Below are positions 1-8,172 of a stretch of 64,000 nt of DNA, piece after piece. Location of the stretch: contig JAFYPQ010000031.1 of NCBI GenBank assembly GCA_017559955.1, positions 18,181-82,180 of the forward strand, written 5' to 3'. Position 1 is the stretch's first letter. Each line of letters begins with the position of its first letter. The translations under genes were made by a program, and so were the position numbers. Below the pieces are notes generated by a model. The model had not been told where the DNA came from. It did not search any database and was given only the letters and a program-made list of their open reading frames with translations. This DNA comes from Bacteroidales bacterium. Lineage in GTDB: Bacteria; Bacteroidota; Bacteroidia; Bacteroidales; G3-4614.

Positions 1-1
1 C

Positions 2-1618
2 TTACCCTGGTATAGAAATATGAACGATGGTTTCTCAACATTTGTGCCAACTTCTATAGCTTTGGTTAAGAGCTCTTCTCGATACTATATGCAATGGTTC
101 TCCGACCAAATAGTTCCATCAAATACCAACTATTACAATGCAGGTTATGGAGATTTGCTAAAAGGCAATAACCAAGAGATAACCAATTGGGCTACGGTTA
201 AGTGGTCGAACTACTATACACAAATACAATCTATAAATCGTCTGTTTGAGAATGAAGCAAATATCGCATCGGGCGAACAAAAAGAGCGTATATTGGGAGA
301 GGCTCATTTCTTTAGAGCTTACTACTACTATATATTATGGAGACAATGGGGTGGAGTTATGCTAATCAAGAACACTTTCGACCCTCTTACTGATAATACT
401 AAATTTCCAAGAGCATCATACGTTCAAATGGTTGATGCCATAGTAAGCGATGCCAAAGAGGCAGCAAAACGTCTGCCCGTTTCGTTTGATGCCTCTAATG
501 CCGGAAGGGTTACCAAAGGAGCTGCACTTATGCTGATTGCCAAAACATACCTTTGGGCATCGAGCGAATACTACCAAAACAAATCGAACGACTACTTAGG
601 TTTTACCGACGACCAATCGCAAGCTATGCTTGAAAAGGCAAAAGAGGCATACGAAGATTTATTCGACCTTAATCAATATCAATTGGTGCAAATTGCCGGA
701 ACTACACAAGAGGATATTAAAAACGAATACCGTAAAATATTCCTGACAAAAAACAGTGTTGAGTCTATTTTAGAAGTTCAACACTCTAACGACGGAAACT
801 ACGATACCGGCAATGGTCATAAACTCGACCGAGATGCCGCATCTCCTTTCTTCACAGGAACAACCGCAGCATATACTCCAACCCAAAACCACGTTGACGA
901 GTACGGAATGAGAGAGGGACTTACTTACGATGCAAAAAATCCTTACGAAGGACGAGACTTCCGTTTCTATGCAAATATATTGTATAATGGCTCAACATAT
1001 AACGGACACATTATGGACCTACAATATATACGCACAGGAAATAACGAAGTTGCCGGTGTAGATATAACAAAATATGGAGAGAGCGAGACTGCTGCATATA
1101 GCCGTACCGGATACTATATGGGAAAATTTGTTGACGAGACTCAAAAAATAGATAAGGACGACACATATGCCAGCAAGCAAAACTATATTATATGGAGATA
1201 CGCAGAGGCTCTGTTAGACTATGCCGAAGTGATGTTCCGTTTGGGAAGTGAAGGAATTGCTCTGGATAAAGTTAATGAAATTAGAAACAGAGCTAAAATG
1301 CACTCATTGTCATCGCTTACTTGGGAGGAGTTGGTAAATGAGCGTCGCATAGAGTTAGCATTTGAAGAGACTACATATTGGGATATGTTCCGTTGGGGTG
1401 TAGCTGTTGAAAAGATGAATGGAGAGACAAACCCCATTAAAGCTATGAAAATTGTAGAAAATAGTGCAAACGGACAAAAAAGATATACTATCTCGAATAT
1501 GAACCGTTTCCCGAAACGTGTACGATTCTTTGAAGAGAAACAATACTATCTTCCAATTCCATGGGATGAAATCCGCTACCACGGAGTACCTCAAAATCCA
1601 GAGTGGAGGGAGATGTAA
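2..1618 (+). CDS. SusD/RagB-family nutrient-binding outer-membrane lipoprotein, 5' end outside window
   Basis: SusD-like proteins sit on the cell surface over a SusC-type TonB-dependent channel and capture oligosaccharides or peptides. The frame is open from the first complete codon at position 2, so the signal peptide and lipobox cysteine lie to the left and the Met at 20 is internal. Visible SusD hallmarks are the helical repeat segment with AHFFRAYYYYILWRQWGG near residue 100, a second one around the RYAEALLDYAEVMFRLG region, the ELxFE-type stretch RRIELAFEETTYWDMFRWG, and the family ending YLPIPWDEI...NPEW. The 538 residues seen are close to full length. A susC partner would be expected just upstream, outside the window. 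The substrate cannot be read from the sequence. Confidence 0.93.
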   Translation, partial: LPWYRNMNDGFSTFVPTSIALVKSSSRYYMQWFSDQIVPSNTNYYNAGYGDLLKGNNQEITNWATVKWSNYYTQIQSINRLFENEANIASGEQKERILGEAHFFRAYYYYILWRQWGGVMLIKNTFDPLTDNTKFPRASYVQMVDAIVSDAKEAAKRLPVSFDASNAGRVTKGAALMLIAKTYLWASSEYYQNKSNDYLGFTDDQSQAMLEKAKEAYEDLFDLNQYQLVQIAGTTQEDIKNEYRKIFLTKNSVESILEVQHSNDGNYDTGNGHKLDRDAASPFFTGTTAAYTPTQNHVDEYGMREGLTYDAKNPYEGRDFRFYANILYNGSTYNGHIMDLQYIRTGNNEVAGVDITKYGESETAAYSRTGYYMGKFVDETQKIDKDDTYASKQNYIIWRYAEALLDYAEVMFRLGSEGIALDKVNEIRNRAKMHSLSSLTWEELVNERRIELAFEETTYWDMFRWGVAVEKMNGETNPIKAMKIVENSANGQKRYTISNMNRFPKRVRFFEEKQYYLPIPWDEIRYHGVPQNPEWREM

Positions 1619-1710
1619 TTTTCAATTAGGAATGAGGAATTAGGTCAGCACTACGTGCTAATTAGGAATTAATTTCTCATTTCTAATTCCTAATTTCTAA
1701 TTTGAAATAA
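1619..1710. repeat. AT-rich 7-bp periodic repeat with inverted copy
   Basis: The gap after the SusD gene is made of AATTAGG/AATGAGG/AATTAGG units, a small palindrome AGCACTACGTGCT, and then inverted copies (TTTCTAATTCC, TAATTTCTAATTT). The two halves could fold into one long hairpin and may act as a terminator. A related 7-bp series lies at 25771-25804. Confidence 0.6.
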
Positions 1711-1740
1711 AATTAATTATTAACTAAATATGAAATGCTT

Positions 1741-2643
1741 ATGAAAAAAATTTTTACTTTAATGCTTTTAGCTGTAGCTTGCTCGGTTAATATGCAAGCT
1801 CAAGAATACAACCTATTTGATGCTGAAGATGTTGATGCTGACGGTTGGTTATGGTTTGATACTGACGAAAAAATTGAGAAATACGTAGGTCTTTGTAATG
1901 AAGATGATTACAAAATTGACCCTAACGGAAAACTAATTCAATTAGTTTATGCTGACATTGTGCCAGATTACCCTGCAGCTTACGCTGACTCATGGTTCGT
2001 TGGTGCTGGTACTGATGGAGAAATTGAGGGAGAAGGAGCAAAAACAGGAACAATCGTTCTTCCCGTATCAAGTGGATCAATGTCTGAAAATGGAGGAGGT
2101 ATAGCATTGATGTTGCCATCATGTAAAAGTGTAAGTTTTTGCATATCTGCTGTAGGACAAATGACAGCAGCAGTTAAAGCATCAAAAGACATTAATACAA
2201 CTTTCACAAACTACAATACATTAAAAGCATACCTAACTGGATTTATGAAATTATGTAGTGCAGGAGTACATAATTGGACAGGAATTGAAACATTCCATAA
2301 TAAACAGGGCGATGAGACAGATTATACTCTACAATCTGACGAGCCAATTTATGCATATATCATTAACACAACTGCATATAGAGAGTTAATGATACATGGT
2401 ATTAAAGTTATGACTACAACTAATCCTGCCGGTATCGAAGAGGAAACTGTTGCCGGTAAAGATAAAATCTTCTTCTTCAACAATACTATTTCTCTAAACG
2501 AGGAGGCTCAAATTGATGTTTACAACGTAGCAGGAGTATTGGTTGAGAGTGCTTTTGCAACTCAACTATCGTTAGAGGATATGAGCAAAGGTATCTACAT
2601 TGTTAAAGTTGGTAACAACACTCGCAAAGTTGCAGTAAAATAG
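1741..2643 (+). CDS. Secreted protein with T9SS C-terminal sorting domain
   Basis: Function unknown. The product has an N-terminal signal peptide (KKIFTLMLLAVA core) with predicted cleavage in MQA|QEYN, leaving an N-terminal Gln. The central 200 residues match no family I recognise; they are acidic and look like a beta-rich secreted domain. The last ~70 residues (VYNVAGVLVES... GIYIVKVGNNTRKVAVK) form a type A sorting domain that sends proteins through the type IX secretion system to the cell surface. I prefer the ATG at 1741 because it places the lysines directly before the hydrophobic core; an in-frame ATG at 1735 is possible. It follows the SusD gene by about 120 bp in the same direction, so it may be a surface accessory protein of that utilization locus, but this is inference. 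Confidence 0.8.
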   Translation: MKKIFTLMLLAVACSVNMQAQEYNLFDAEDVDADGWLWFDTDEKIEKYVGLCNEDDYKIDPNGKLIQLVYADIVPDYPAAYADSWFVGAGTDGEIEGEGAKTGTIVLPVSSGSMSENGGGIALMLPSCKSVSFCISAVGQMTAAVKASKDINTTFTNYNTLKAYLTGFMKLCSAGVHNWTGIETFHNKQGDETDYTLQSDEPIYAYIINTTAYRELMIHGIKVMTTTNPAGIEEETVAGKDKIFFFNNTISLNEEAQIDVYNVAGVLVESAFATQLSLEDMSKGIYIVKVGNNTRKVAVK

Positions 2644-2667
2644 TTGCTAGATATTAGTTGTTTGATA

Positions 2668-2700
2668 AACAAAGGTTTGCACGAAATGCAAACCTTTGTT
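2668..2700 (+). terminator. Hairpin terminator after the T9SS cargo gene
   Basis: A perfect 14-bp stem (2668-2681 with 2687-2700, core AAAGGTTTGCA) closes a 5-nt loop CGAAA 24 nt after the stop codon and is followed by GTTGTTAAG. Confidence 0.8.
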
Positions 2701-2739
2701 GTTGTTAAGGGCTAATTAGATAAAAAATGGTTGCAGACC

Positions 2740-2872
2740 TTTGGGGAGGGCAGAACGTGCTCTGTCCCTACTTGCTTTTGATGCTCTTTTCTTATTGTAT
2801 TTTAATGTATTTATCTTAAATGGGGAGTGCAGTGTATTGCACGACGGAAGACGTGACATGTCACGTCCCTAC
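2740..2872. repeat. Pair of palindromic repeat units ending in GTCCCTACT
   Basis: Two related units lie here. The first has the imperfect palindrome GGCAGAACGTGCTCTGTCC (2749-2767). The second has GTGCA...TGCAC (2827-2842) and a perfect 18-bp palindrome GACGTGACATGTCACGTC (2850-2867). Both run into GTCCCTACT. This resembles dispersed GTAGGGAC-type palindromic repeats in many bacterial genomes. A short open frame across it (2741-3004) has no coding support. Confidence 0.65.
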
Positions 2873-2899
2873 TATTTAACTAACCTTAAAAATAAAAAA

Positions 2900-3065
2900 G
2901 TCGCATTGATAAAACGACGGCAAGGTAGTCGCAAACGAGGAATAAGGCGAGGACTGTTTGAGCGAAGCGAGTTCCGCAGTCCCGAGTTAAGACGTCAACC
3001 GTAAGGAAGTTTTATCACCAGCGACGAGCTTCTTTTGTTTCGTTTTCTTTGCGGAAAAGAAAATG
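2900..3065. repeat. GC-richer dispersed-repeat remnant in the gap before gdhA
   Basis: The 485-bp gap 2644-3128 holds no gene. After the palindromes, a stretch from about 2900 to 3065 has a base composition unlike its surroundings and contains short inverted segments such as GAGCGAAGCGAG and ACTGTTTGAG...GACTGCGGAACT on opposite strands. I recognise its flavour (CGTTTTCTTTGCGGAAAAG and CAGCGACGAGC pieces) as a non-coding repeat common in Bacteroidales intergenic regions. This identification is from memory and not checked. Confidence 0.5.
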
Positions 3066-3069
3066 AAAA

Positions 3070-3108
3070 TAAAAATGGATTACTTTTCTGAAAAGTAATC
3101 CATTTTTA
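3070..3108 (-). terminator. Strong bidirectional terminator downstream of gdhA
   Basis: A perfect 18-bp inverted repeat (3070-3087 with 3091-3108; core AATGGATTACTTTT) with a 3-nt loop and flanking A/T tracts on both sides lies 20 bp beyond the gdhA stop codon. Confidence 0.85.
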
Positions 3109-3128
3109 ATTGATTGCTGATTGCTAAA

Positions 3129-4466
3129 TCAAACCACTCCTTGAGCCATCATCGCACGGGCTACTTTCATAAATCCTGCAATGTTAGCACCTTTTAGATA
3201 ATTAATGTATCCGTCGGGTTGAGTTCCGAACTTAACACAATTTTGGTGTATATCTTTCATAATAGTACGTAAACGGGCATCTACCTCCTCAGCACTCCAC
3301 GATATGTGAGCCGAATTTTGACTCATCTCCAAGCCCGATACAGATACTCCTCCTGCATTGGCTGCTTTACCTGGTGCATACAATAGTTTATGTTCGGTAA
3401 ATAGTTCGATAGCCTCGGGTGTGCAACCCATATTTGAAACCTCGCCAACACACATTACTCCGTTATTGATTAGGTTTTGAGCATCGTCGCCATCCAACTC
3501 GTTTTGTGTTGCACAGGGCAACGCTATATCGCAAGGAACCTCCCAAGGACGTTTGCCTTCAACAAATTTTGCATTGGGGAACTTCTCTGCGTATGGTTGA
3601 CATATATCATTTCCACTTGCACGAAGTGTAAGCATATAATCTATCTTCTCTCCTGATATACCCTCCTCATCAAGAATATATCCATCGGGACCAGAAATAG
3701 TTATTACCTTTGCACCCATCTCAACTGCTTTACGTGCCGCTCCCCACGCAACATTTCCAAATCCACTTATGGCTACTCGTTTGCCTTCGATACTTAATCC
3801 TTTATTTGTTAGCATTTCCGAGACAAAATACAATGCCCCATATCCTGTTGCTTCGGGACGTACAAGAGAGCCTCCATACTCAAGACCTTTACCTGTTAGC
3901 ACTCCATTAAAGGTACGTGTAAGTTTTTTGTATTGCCCAAACAGGTACCCAATCTCTCTTGCTCCTACTCCTATATCTCCTGCAGGGATATCGGTTTCGG
4001 GACCAATATAACGGAACAACTCATTCATAAAGGCTTGACAGAAACGCATTATCTCGCCATCGCTTTTTCCTCTTGGTGAAAAATCTGATCCTCCTTTTCC
4101 TCCTCCCATAGGAAGAGTTGTAAGGGCATTCTTAAAGGTCTGTTCAAAGCCAAGGAACTTCAAGATTGAAAGGTTTACCGATGCATGAAAACGCAATCCT
4201 CCTTTATAGGGACCTATTGCACTATTAAATTGCACACGATAACCGGTATTCACCTGTACCTCGCCTTTGTCATCGACCCAGGGTACTCTGAAAATTATTA
4301 CCCTCTCAGGCTCTACTAATCTCTCAATCAACTTTGCTCGTTCAAACTCGGGGTGTTGGTTATACACCTCTTCAATAGAACTTAGTACCTCACGTACTGC
4401 TTGAAGGTACTCTCTCTCACCCGAATGCTTGGCTTCGAGTTGAGCCATCAATCTCTCCAAATTCAT
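3129..4466 (-). CDS. gdhA: NADP-specific glutamate dehydrogenase
   Basis: Cytoplasmic enzyme interconverting 2-oxoglutarate plus ammonium and glutamate, usually the main ammonia-assimilating step in Bacteroidales. The 445-residue length is normal for the hexameric bacterial family. Seen: substrate-binding GPYKGGLRFH with Lys88, the catalytic loop LPMGGGKGGSDF with Lys124, the PAGDIGVGAREIGY segment, and the Rossmann motif SGFGNVAWGAA of the cofactor domain. Assignment to the NADP-dependent type rests on overall similarity to the 445-450 aa bacterial class, not on a decisive residue. It stands alone, with a strong terminator downstream and a 9-bp-period repeat tract upstream of its start. The exported peptidase gene 4556-5944 precedes it on the same strand. 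Confidence 0.96.
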   Translation of the reverse strand: MNLERLMAQLEAKHSGEREYLQAVREVLSSIEEVYNQHPEFERAKLIERLVEPERVIIFRVPWVDDKGEVQVNTGYRVQFNSAIGPYKGGLRFHASVNLSILKFLGFEQTFKNALTTLPMGGGKGGSDFSPRGKSDGEIMRFCQAFMNELFRYIGPETDIPAGDIGVGAREIGYLFGQYKKLTRTFNGVLTGKGLEYGGSLVRPEATGYGALYFVSEMLTNKGLSIEGKRVAISGFGNVAWGAARKAVEMGAKVITISGPDGYILDEEGISGEKIDYMLTLRASGNDICQPYAEKFPNAKFVEGKRPWEVPCDIALPCATQNELDGDDAQNLINNGVMCVGEVSNMGCTPEAIELFTEHKLLYAPGKAANAGGVSVSGLEMSQNSAHISWSAEEVDARLRTIMKDIHQNCVKFGTQPDGYINYLKGANIAGFMKVARAMMAQGVV

Positions 4467-4494
4467 AGTATAAGTTTAAAAGAGTTTAGAATTA

Positions 4495-4535
4495 TTAGAC
4501 CAATAAGTCTAATTAGCCCTATTGGCCTAATTTCA
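4495..4535 (-). repeat. 9-bp periodic intergenic repeat (AATTGGNCT family)
   Basis: Read on the minus strand the tract is AATTAGGCC, AATAGGGCT, AATTAGACT, TATTGGTCT: four 9-bp units in the 89-bp gap between the peptidase stop and the gdhA start. Related tracts lie at 19925-19958, 20812-20840 and 25809-25840. Confidence 0.65.
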
Positions 4536-4555
4536 GTATATTTTAGTGTGAAAAA

Positions 4556-5944
4556 TTACTCTTCGTCAGCAAACATAGGATCCCATGCGGGAAGCATAAT
4601 TGGTTTTTGTTTCAATAGTTCCATTACGTCGGCAGGCACATATTTTTTCTCTACTACCAAACGGAACATATATTCGTTAAACCACTCATCTGTCATAATC
4701 AAGTTTCCTTTGTATCCCGATTTCTCACCCCAACTGTTCTCTACCATCCATTTTTTAGGAGTGCCTTGCTCGTCAAGATCAACTGCAATAAGTGTCATTG
4801 CGTGAGTTGAGCCACTTGCAAATGTTTGAATACGCTCCTTCTTAGTCATAGGGAACGATGTGCGGAACAACGATGCATAATCGGTATTATTCAAATCGAG
4901 CGTTCCTTTATCTTTACTCCAAAACTTACGAACATCGCATGAGAAGTACATTGCTGTATTGTCTTTGATTGATGCAATAGCCATCTCTTTGATTTTCTCT
5001 ATTGGAAGGTTTATATAGAGCCAGTTCTCTCCGTCGTAAACGTGGCGATCGAGATCTATCTCATATACTTTGTAATATTCACGAGAGGGGTCGTTCATTA
5101 CCATTATATAGTTATTCTCCAAATCCTCCCCAATATACTCGTCATAGAAGCTCTTCGGAGTATATGTTTTTGTATTTACCGGGTTTCCGTCTTTATCATA
5201 GCGAGTCCACTCAAATTCTGTTGGAGGAACACCAACACACTCAGTCAAAATTCGGTAAATCTCAGTTAGCATTTGTGTTTTTAAAGCCATTGCCTCTTTC
5301 TCGGTTTTTTGAGCACGCAATACCAAGGCAAACTCACGTAATTTTAGTTTTATGATGTTACGCATTTCATCGGTATTGTTGCTTTGATATGTTTCGGGCA
5401 TTACACTTTTGGGAACAACTCCATATTTCATTATAAGGTTTGAAACTCCTGTAAATTGTCCTCCGTCTCCAATAGGGCTTTTCAATAACCATTCAACTTG
5501 ACGAGAGTCTATCGCCTCACTTTTGGTATCAATAATTGCTTGAAGGAAAAGATTCGACTTCTCTAATAGGTCATAAAACGAAAGATAGTTGTGCGAGAAT
5601 ACCATTTCAGGTAAATCATATTTATCAATCATCTTTGCTCTCAACACATTCAATCCTGTAAACAACCAGCAACGTCCCGATGATAATTGATTTGTTATAC
5701 CTTTTGTTTTAACTCGGTGCGAAAAATATGTATCACACATTGCAAGATTTTCTGAATTTATACTCAACTCCGATATAGGGTTTATTGCAAGAGCATTTCG
5801 AACAGCCTTTTGTTCGGCACTTCCTGTATAACCCTTTCTTATCTCTTGAAGCATATCTTCACTTATCCCTCCTTTACTATTTTGAGATGATACTCCAAAC
5901 ACCGATGCACATATAAAAATTGTGCCAATAAAAAATCTTTTCAT
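4556..5944 (-). CDS. pepC: Exported C1-family cysteine aminopeptidase (PepC/bleomycin hydrolase type)
   Basis: Papain-fold aminopeptidase that trims peptides from the N-terminus. Seen: the oxyanion and nucleophile motif NQLSSGRCWLF (Gln86, Cys92), the His motif STHAMTLIAVD (His381) and VENSWG (Asn403), giving a complete Cys-His-Asn triad. The 462 aa length matches PepC. Unlike the cytoplasmic enzymes of Firmicutes it begins with a signal peptide (KRFFIGTIFICASVFGVSS) followed by Gln, so it probably works in the periplasm or outside. It is likely transcribed from the minus-strand promoter at 5996-6003. It lies upstream of gdhA, fitting a role in supplying amino acids for catabolism, though this link is inference. 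Confidence 0.92.
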   Translation of the reverse strand: MKRFFIGTIFICASVFGVSSQNSKGGISEDMLQEIRKGYTGSAEQKAVRNALAINPISELSINSENLAMCDTYFSHRVKTKGITNQLSSGRCWLFTGLNVLRAKMIDKYDLPEMVFSHNYLSFYDLLEKSNLFLQAIIDTKSEAIDSRQVEWLLKSPIGDGGQFTGVSNLIMKYGVVPKSVMPETYQSNNTDEMRNIIKLKLREFALVLRAQKTEKEAMALKTQMLTEIYRILTECVGVPPTEFEWTRYDKDGNPVNTKTYTPKSFYDEYIGEDLENNYIMVMNDPSREYYKVYEIDLDRHVYDGENWLYINLPIEKIKEMAIASIKDNTAMYFSCDVRKFWSKDKGTLDLNNTDYASLFRTSFPMTKKERIQTFASGSTHAMTLIAVDLDEQGTPKKWMVENSWGEKSGYKGNLIMTDEWFNEYMFRLVVEKKYVPADVMELLKQKPIMLPAWDPMFADEE

Positions 5945-5995
5945 ATTCTATTGTTTTATTAAATATTTCGTCTCTATCTTGTCTTGCGAAGATAG

Positions 5996-6029
5996 CAAAT
6001 TTACCATACAGATACTATTTTTAATAGTA
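5996..6029 (-). promoter_or_regulatory. Candidate promoter of pepC with overlapping inverted repeat
   Basis: Minus-strand TAAATTTG (5996-6003) fits the TAnnTTTG -7 element. Just upstream, TACTATT-TTT-AATAGTA (6013-6029) is a 7-bp inverted repeat in the spacer and -33 region, where an operator could sit. No TTTG -33 element is visible. Confidence 0.45.
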
Positions 6030-6130
6030 AAAAAAATATAAAAGCAACAAGGGGTATCAAAAGCGTGTCTTTATGGTTATTTTATTTATAATTTATAGAA
6101 GTACGCAACAGAAATATCAATTTTTATAAC

Positions 6131-6138
6131 TAATTTTG
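6131..6138 (+). promoter_or_regulatory. Candidate -7 element for argS
   Basis: TAATTTTG matches TAnnTTTG 40 bp before the argS start; no clear -33 box. Confidence 0.45.
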
Positions 6139-6178
6139 CACCAACTAATTTTACGACTATAAGTAGAAAACTAAAATA

Positions 6179-7963
6179 ATGGATAAAATAACAGAAATTA
6201 CCGCTTCGGCACTCAATGCTCTATACGGTATCGACAAAGAAAATCCTGCAATACAGTTGCAAAAAACAAAAAAAGAGTTTGAAGGAAACCTAACTCTTGT
6301 TGTATTCCCTTTCTTAAAGGTTTCAAAAAAATCACCTGAGGCAACTGCTACCGAGATTGGAGAATATATGGTGGCTAATTCTGATTTGGTTTCGGGATTT
6401 AATGTAGTTAAAGGATTCTTAAACCTATCTATTGCAGGAGACTCATGGATTGAGCAACTCAATGCAATTGCCAAAGAGGATAAATATGGATTTACTCCTG
6501 TAACAGAGAACTCTCCCTTGGTTATGATTGAGTACTCTTCTCCAAATACGAACAAACCCCTACACTTGGGACACGTCAGAAACAACCTTTTGGGATTCAG
6601 CCTTTCGCAAATTCTTGAGGCTGACGGTAACCGTGTTGTTAAAACAAACATTGTAAACGACCGAGGTATCCACATCTGCAAATCGATGTTGGCTTGGCAA
6701 AAGTGGGGAGAGGGAATTACTCCCGAAAAGGCTGGGAAAAAAGGCGACCACTTGATTGGAGACTTTTATGTGTTGTTTGATAAACACTACAAAGCCGAAG
6801 TTAAAGAGCTTGAAGAGAAAGGTATGTCGAAAGAGGAGGCAGAAGCTGCATCTCCTTTAATGGCCGAGGCTCGTGAAATGTTGCGTAAATGGGAAGCCGG
6901 AGATGAAGAGGTTCGTTCAACTTGGCGTATGATGAACGAATGGGTATATGCCGGATTTGACGAGACATATAAACGTATGGGTGTTGATTTTGACAAAATA
7001 TATTACGAATCAGAAACATACCTTGAAGGTAAGGACAAAGTTCTTGAAGGATTGGAGAAAGGAATAATGTATCGCCGTCCCGATGGTTCGGTGTGGGCAG
7101 ATCTTACAGGCGAAGGATTGGACGAAAAACTATTGCTTCGTGCCGACGGAACTTCGGTTTATATGACTCAAGATATAGGTACTGCAAAACTTCGTTTCAT
7201 CGACTACCCTATCGATAAGATGATTTATGTTGTAGGTAACGAGCAGAACTACCACTTCCAAGTGCTATCTATATTATTAGATAAACTTGGTTTCTCATGG
7301 GGAAAAGATCTTGTTCACTTCTCGTACGGAATGGTGGAGTTACCCGAGGGTAAAATGAAATCACGTGAGGGTACTGTTGTTGACGCCGACGACCTTATGA
7401 ACGAAATGGTTGCCACTGCTCGTGAAACATCTGCCGAACTTGGCAAATTAGACGGATGCACTCAACAAGAGGCTGAGGCTATATCAGAGATGACAGGTTT
7501 GGGTGCTTTGAAATACTTTATCTTAAAGGTTGATCCCCGCAAGAATATGACATTCAACCCCAAAGAGTCGATCGACTTTAACGGAAATACAGGACCTTTT
7601 ATTCAATATACTCACGCTCGTATCTGCTCGGTAATGCGTAAAGCAACAGATAGCGGAATTGAAATTCCTTCTCAAATTAACGGAGAGGTGGAGATTTCAG
7701 AAAAGGAGATTTCATTAATTCAACGTCTTACAGAGTTCAAAAACGTGCTTAAAGAGGCTGCTGCAACTTACAGCCCGGCACTTATCGCAAACTATACTTA
7801 CGATTTGGTTAAAGAGTATAACCAATTCTACCACGACTACTCTATCCTTCGTGAAGAGAATGAGGATAAAAGAGGTTTCCGCCTGTTACTTTCGGTAAAT
7901 ACTGCAAAAATAATCAAGAACGGTATGAAATTGTTAGGAATAGATGTTCCTGAAAGAATGTAA
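6179..7963 (+). CDS. argS: Arginyl-tRNA synthetase
   Basis: Class I aminoacyl-tRNA synthetase charging tRNA-Arg in the cytoplasm. Seen: an N-terminal Add1-like domain (residues 1-110), SSPNTNKPLHLGHVRNN with the HIGH-type box His129-His132, the KMSKS-equivalent GKMKSREGT, and a C-terminal DALR anticodon domain starting near YTHARICSV. The 594 aa length is normal. It is divergent from pepC across a 234-bp gap, and followed by a hairpin terminator. The ATG at 6179 is the first in frame. Confidence 0.97.
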   Translation: MDKITEITASALNALYGIDKENPAIQLQKTKKEFEGNLTLVVFPFLKVSKKSPEATATEIGEYMVANSDLVSGFNVVKGFLNLSIAGDSWIEQLNAIAKEDKYGFTPVTENSPLVMIEYSSPNTNKPLHLGHVRNNLLGFSLSQILEADGNRVVKTNIVNDRGIHICKSMLAWQKWGEGITPEKAGKKGDHLIGDFYVLFDKHYKAEVKELEEKGMSKEEAEAASPLMAEAREMLRKWEAGDEEVRSTWRMMNEWVYAGFDETYKRMGVDFDKIYYESETYLEGKDKVLEGLEKGIMYRRPDGSVWADLTGEGLDEKLLLRADGTSVYMTQDIGTAKLRFIDYPIDKMIYVVGNEQNYHFQVLSILLDKLGFSWGKDLVHFSYGMVELPEGKMKSREGTVVDADDLMNEMVATARETSAELGKLDGCTQQEAEAISEMTGLGALKYFILKVDPRKNMTFNPKESIDFNGNTGPFIQYTHARICSVMRKATDSGIEIPSQINGEVEISEKEISLIQRLTEFKNVLKEAAATYSPALIANYTYDLVKEYNQFYHDYSILREENEDKRGFRLLLSVNTAKIIKNGMKLLGIDVPERM

Positions 7964-7987
7964 TATAAAATACTGAAAATAAATCCC

Positions 7988-8024
7988 ATAAGCGAGAGAG
8001 GCATTGATTGCTTCTTTCGCTTAT
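7988..8024 (+). terminator. Terminator after argS
   Basis: ATAAGCGAGAGAGGCA (7988-8003) pairs with TGCTTCTTTCGCTTAT (8009-8024), 16 bp including two G-U pairs, with a 5-nt loop and a following TTTATA. Confidence 0.75.
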
Positions 8025-8088
8025 TTTATACAATGAAGGGATTTTAAATAAAATTATAATATTAATTAGAGAAATTTTTCTGCAATTA

Positions 8089-8120
8089 TTTGTTTAATCA
8101 AATATGCAAATCTATATTTG
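8089..8120 (+). promoter_or_regulatory. Bacteroidota-type promoter of the carboxyltransferase gene
   Basis: TTTG (8089-8092), a 20-nt spacer and TATATTTG (8113-8120) closely fit the -33/-7 consensus. A ribosome-binding site AAGGAG follows at 8161-8166, unusually SD-like for this phylum. Confidence 0.7.
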
Positions 8121-8172
8121 TGTCATATTAACCTAAATCTATTAATAACTCCATAAAAGAAAGGAGTACATT

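Noticed and set aside
2741..3004. 87-codon open frame in the gap before gdhA
   Set aside because: It crosses palindromic repeats and a repeat remnant; the product is Arg-rich with no domain and no start context.
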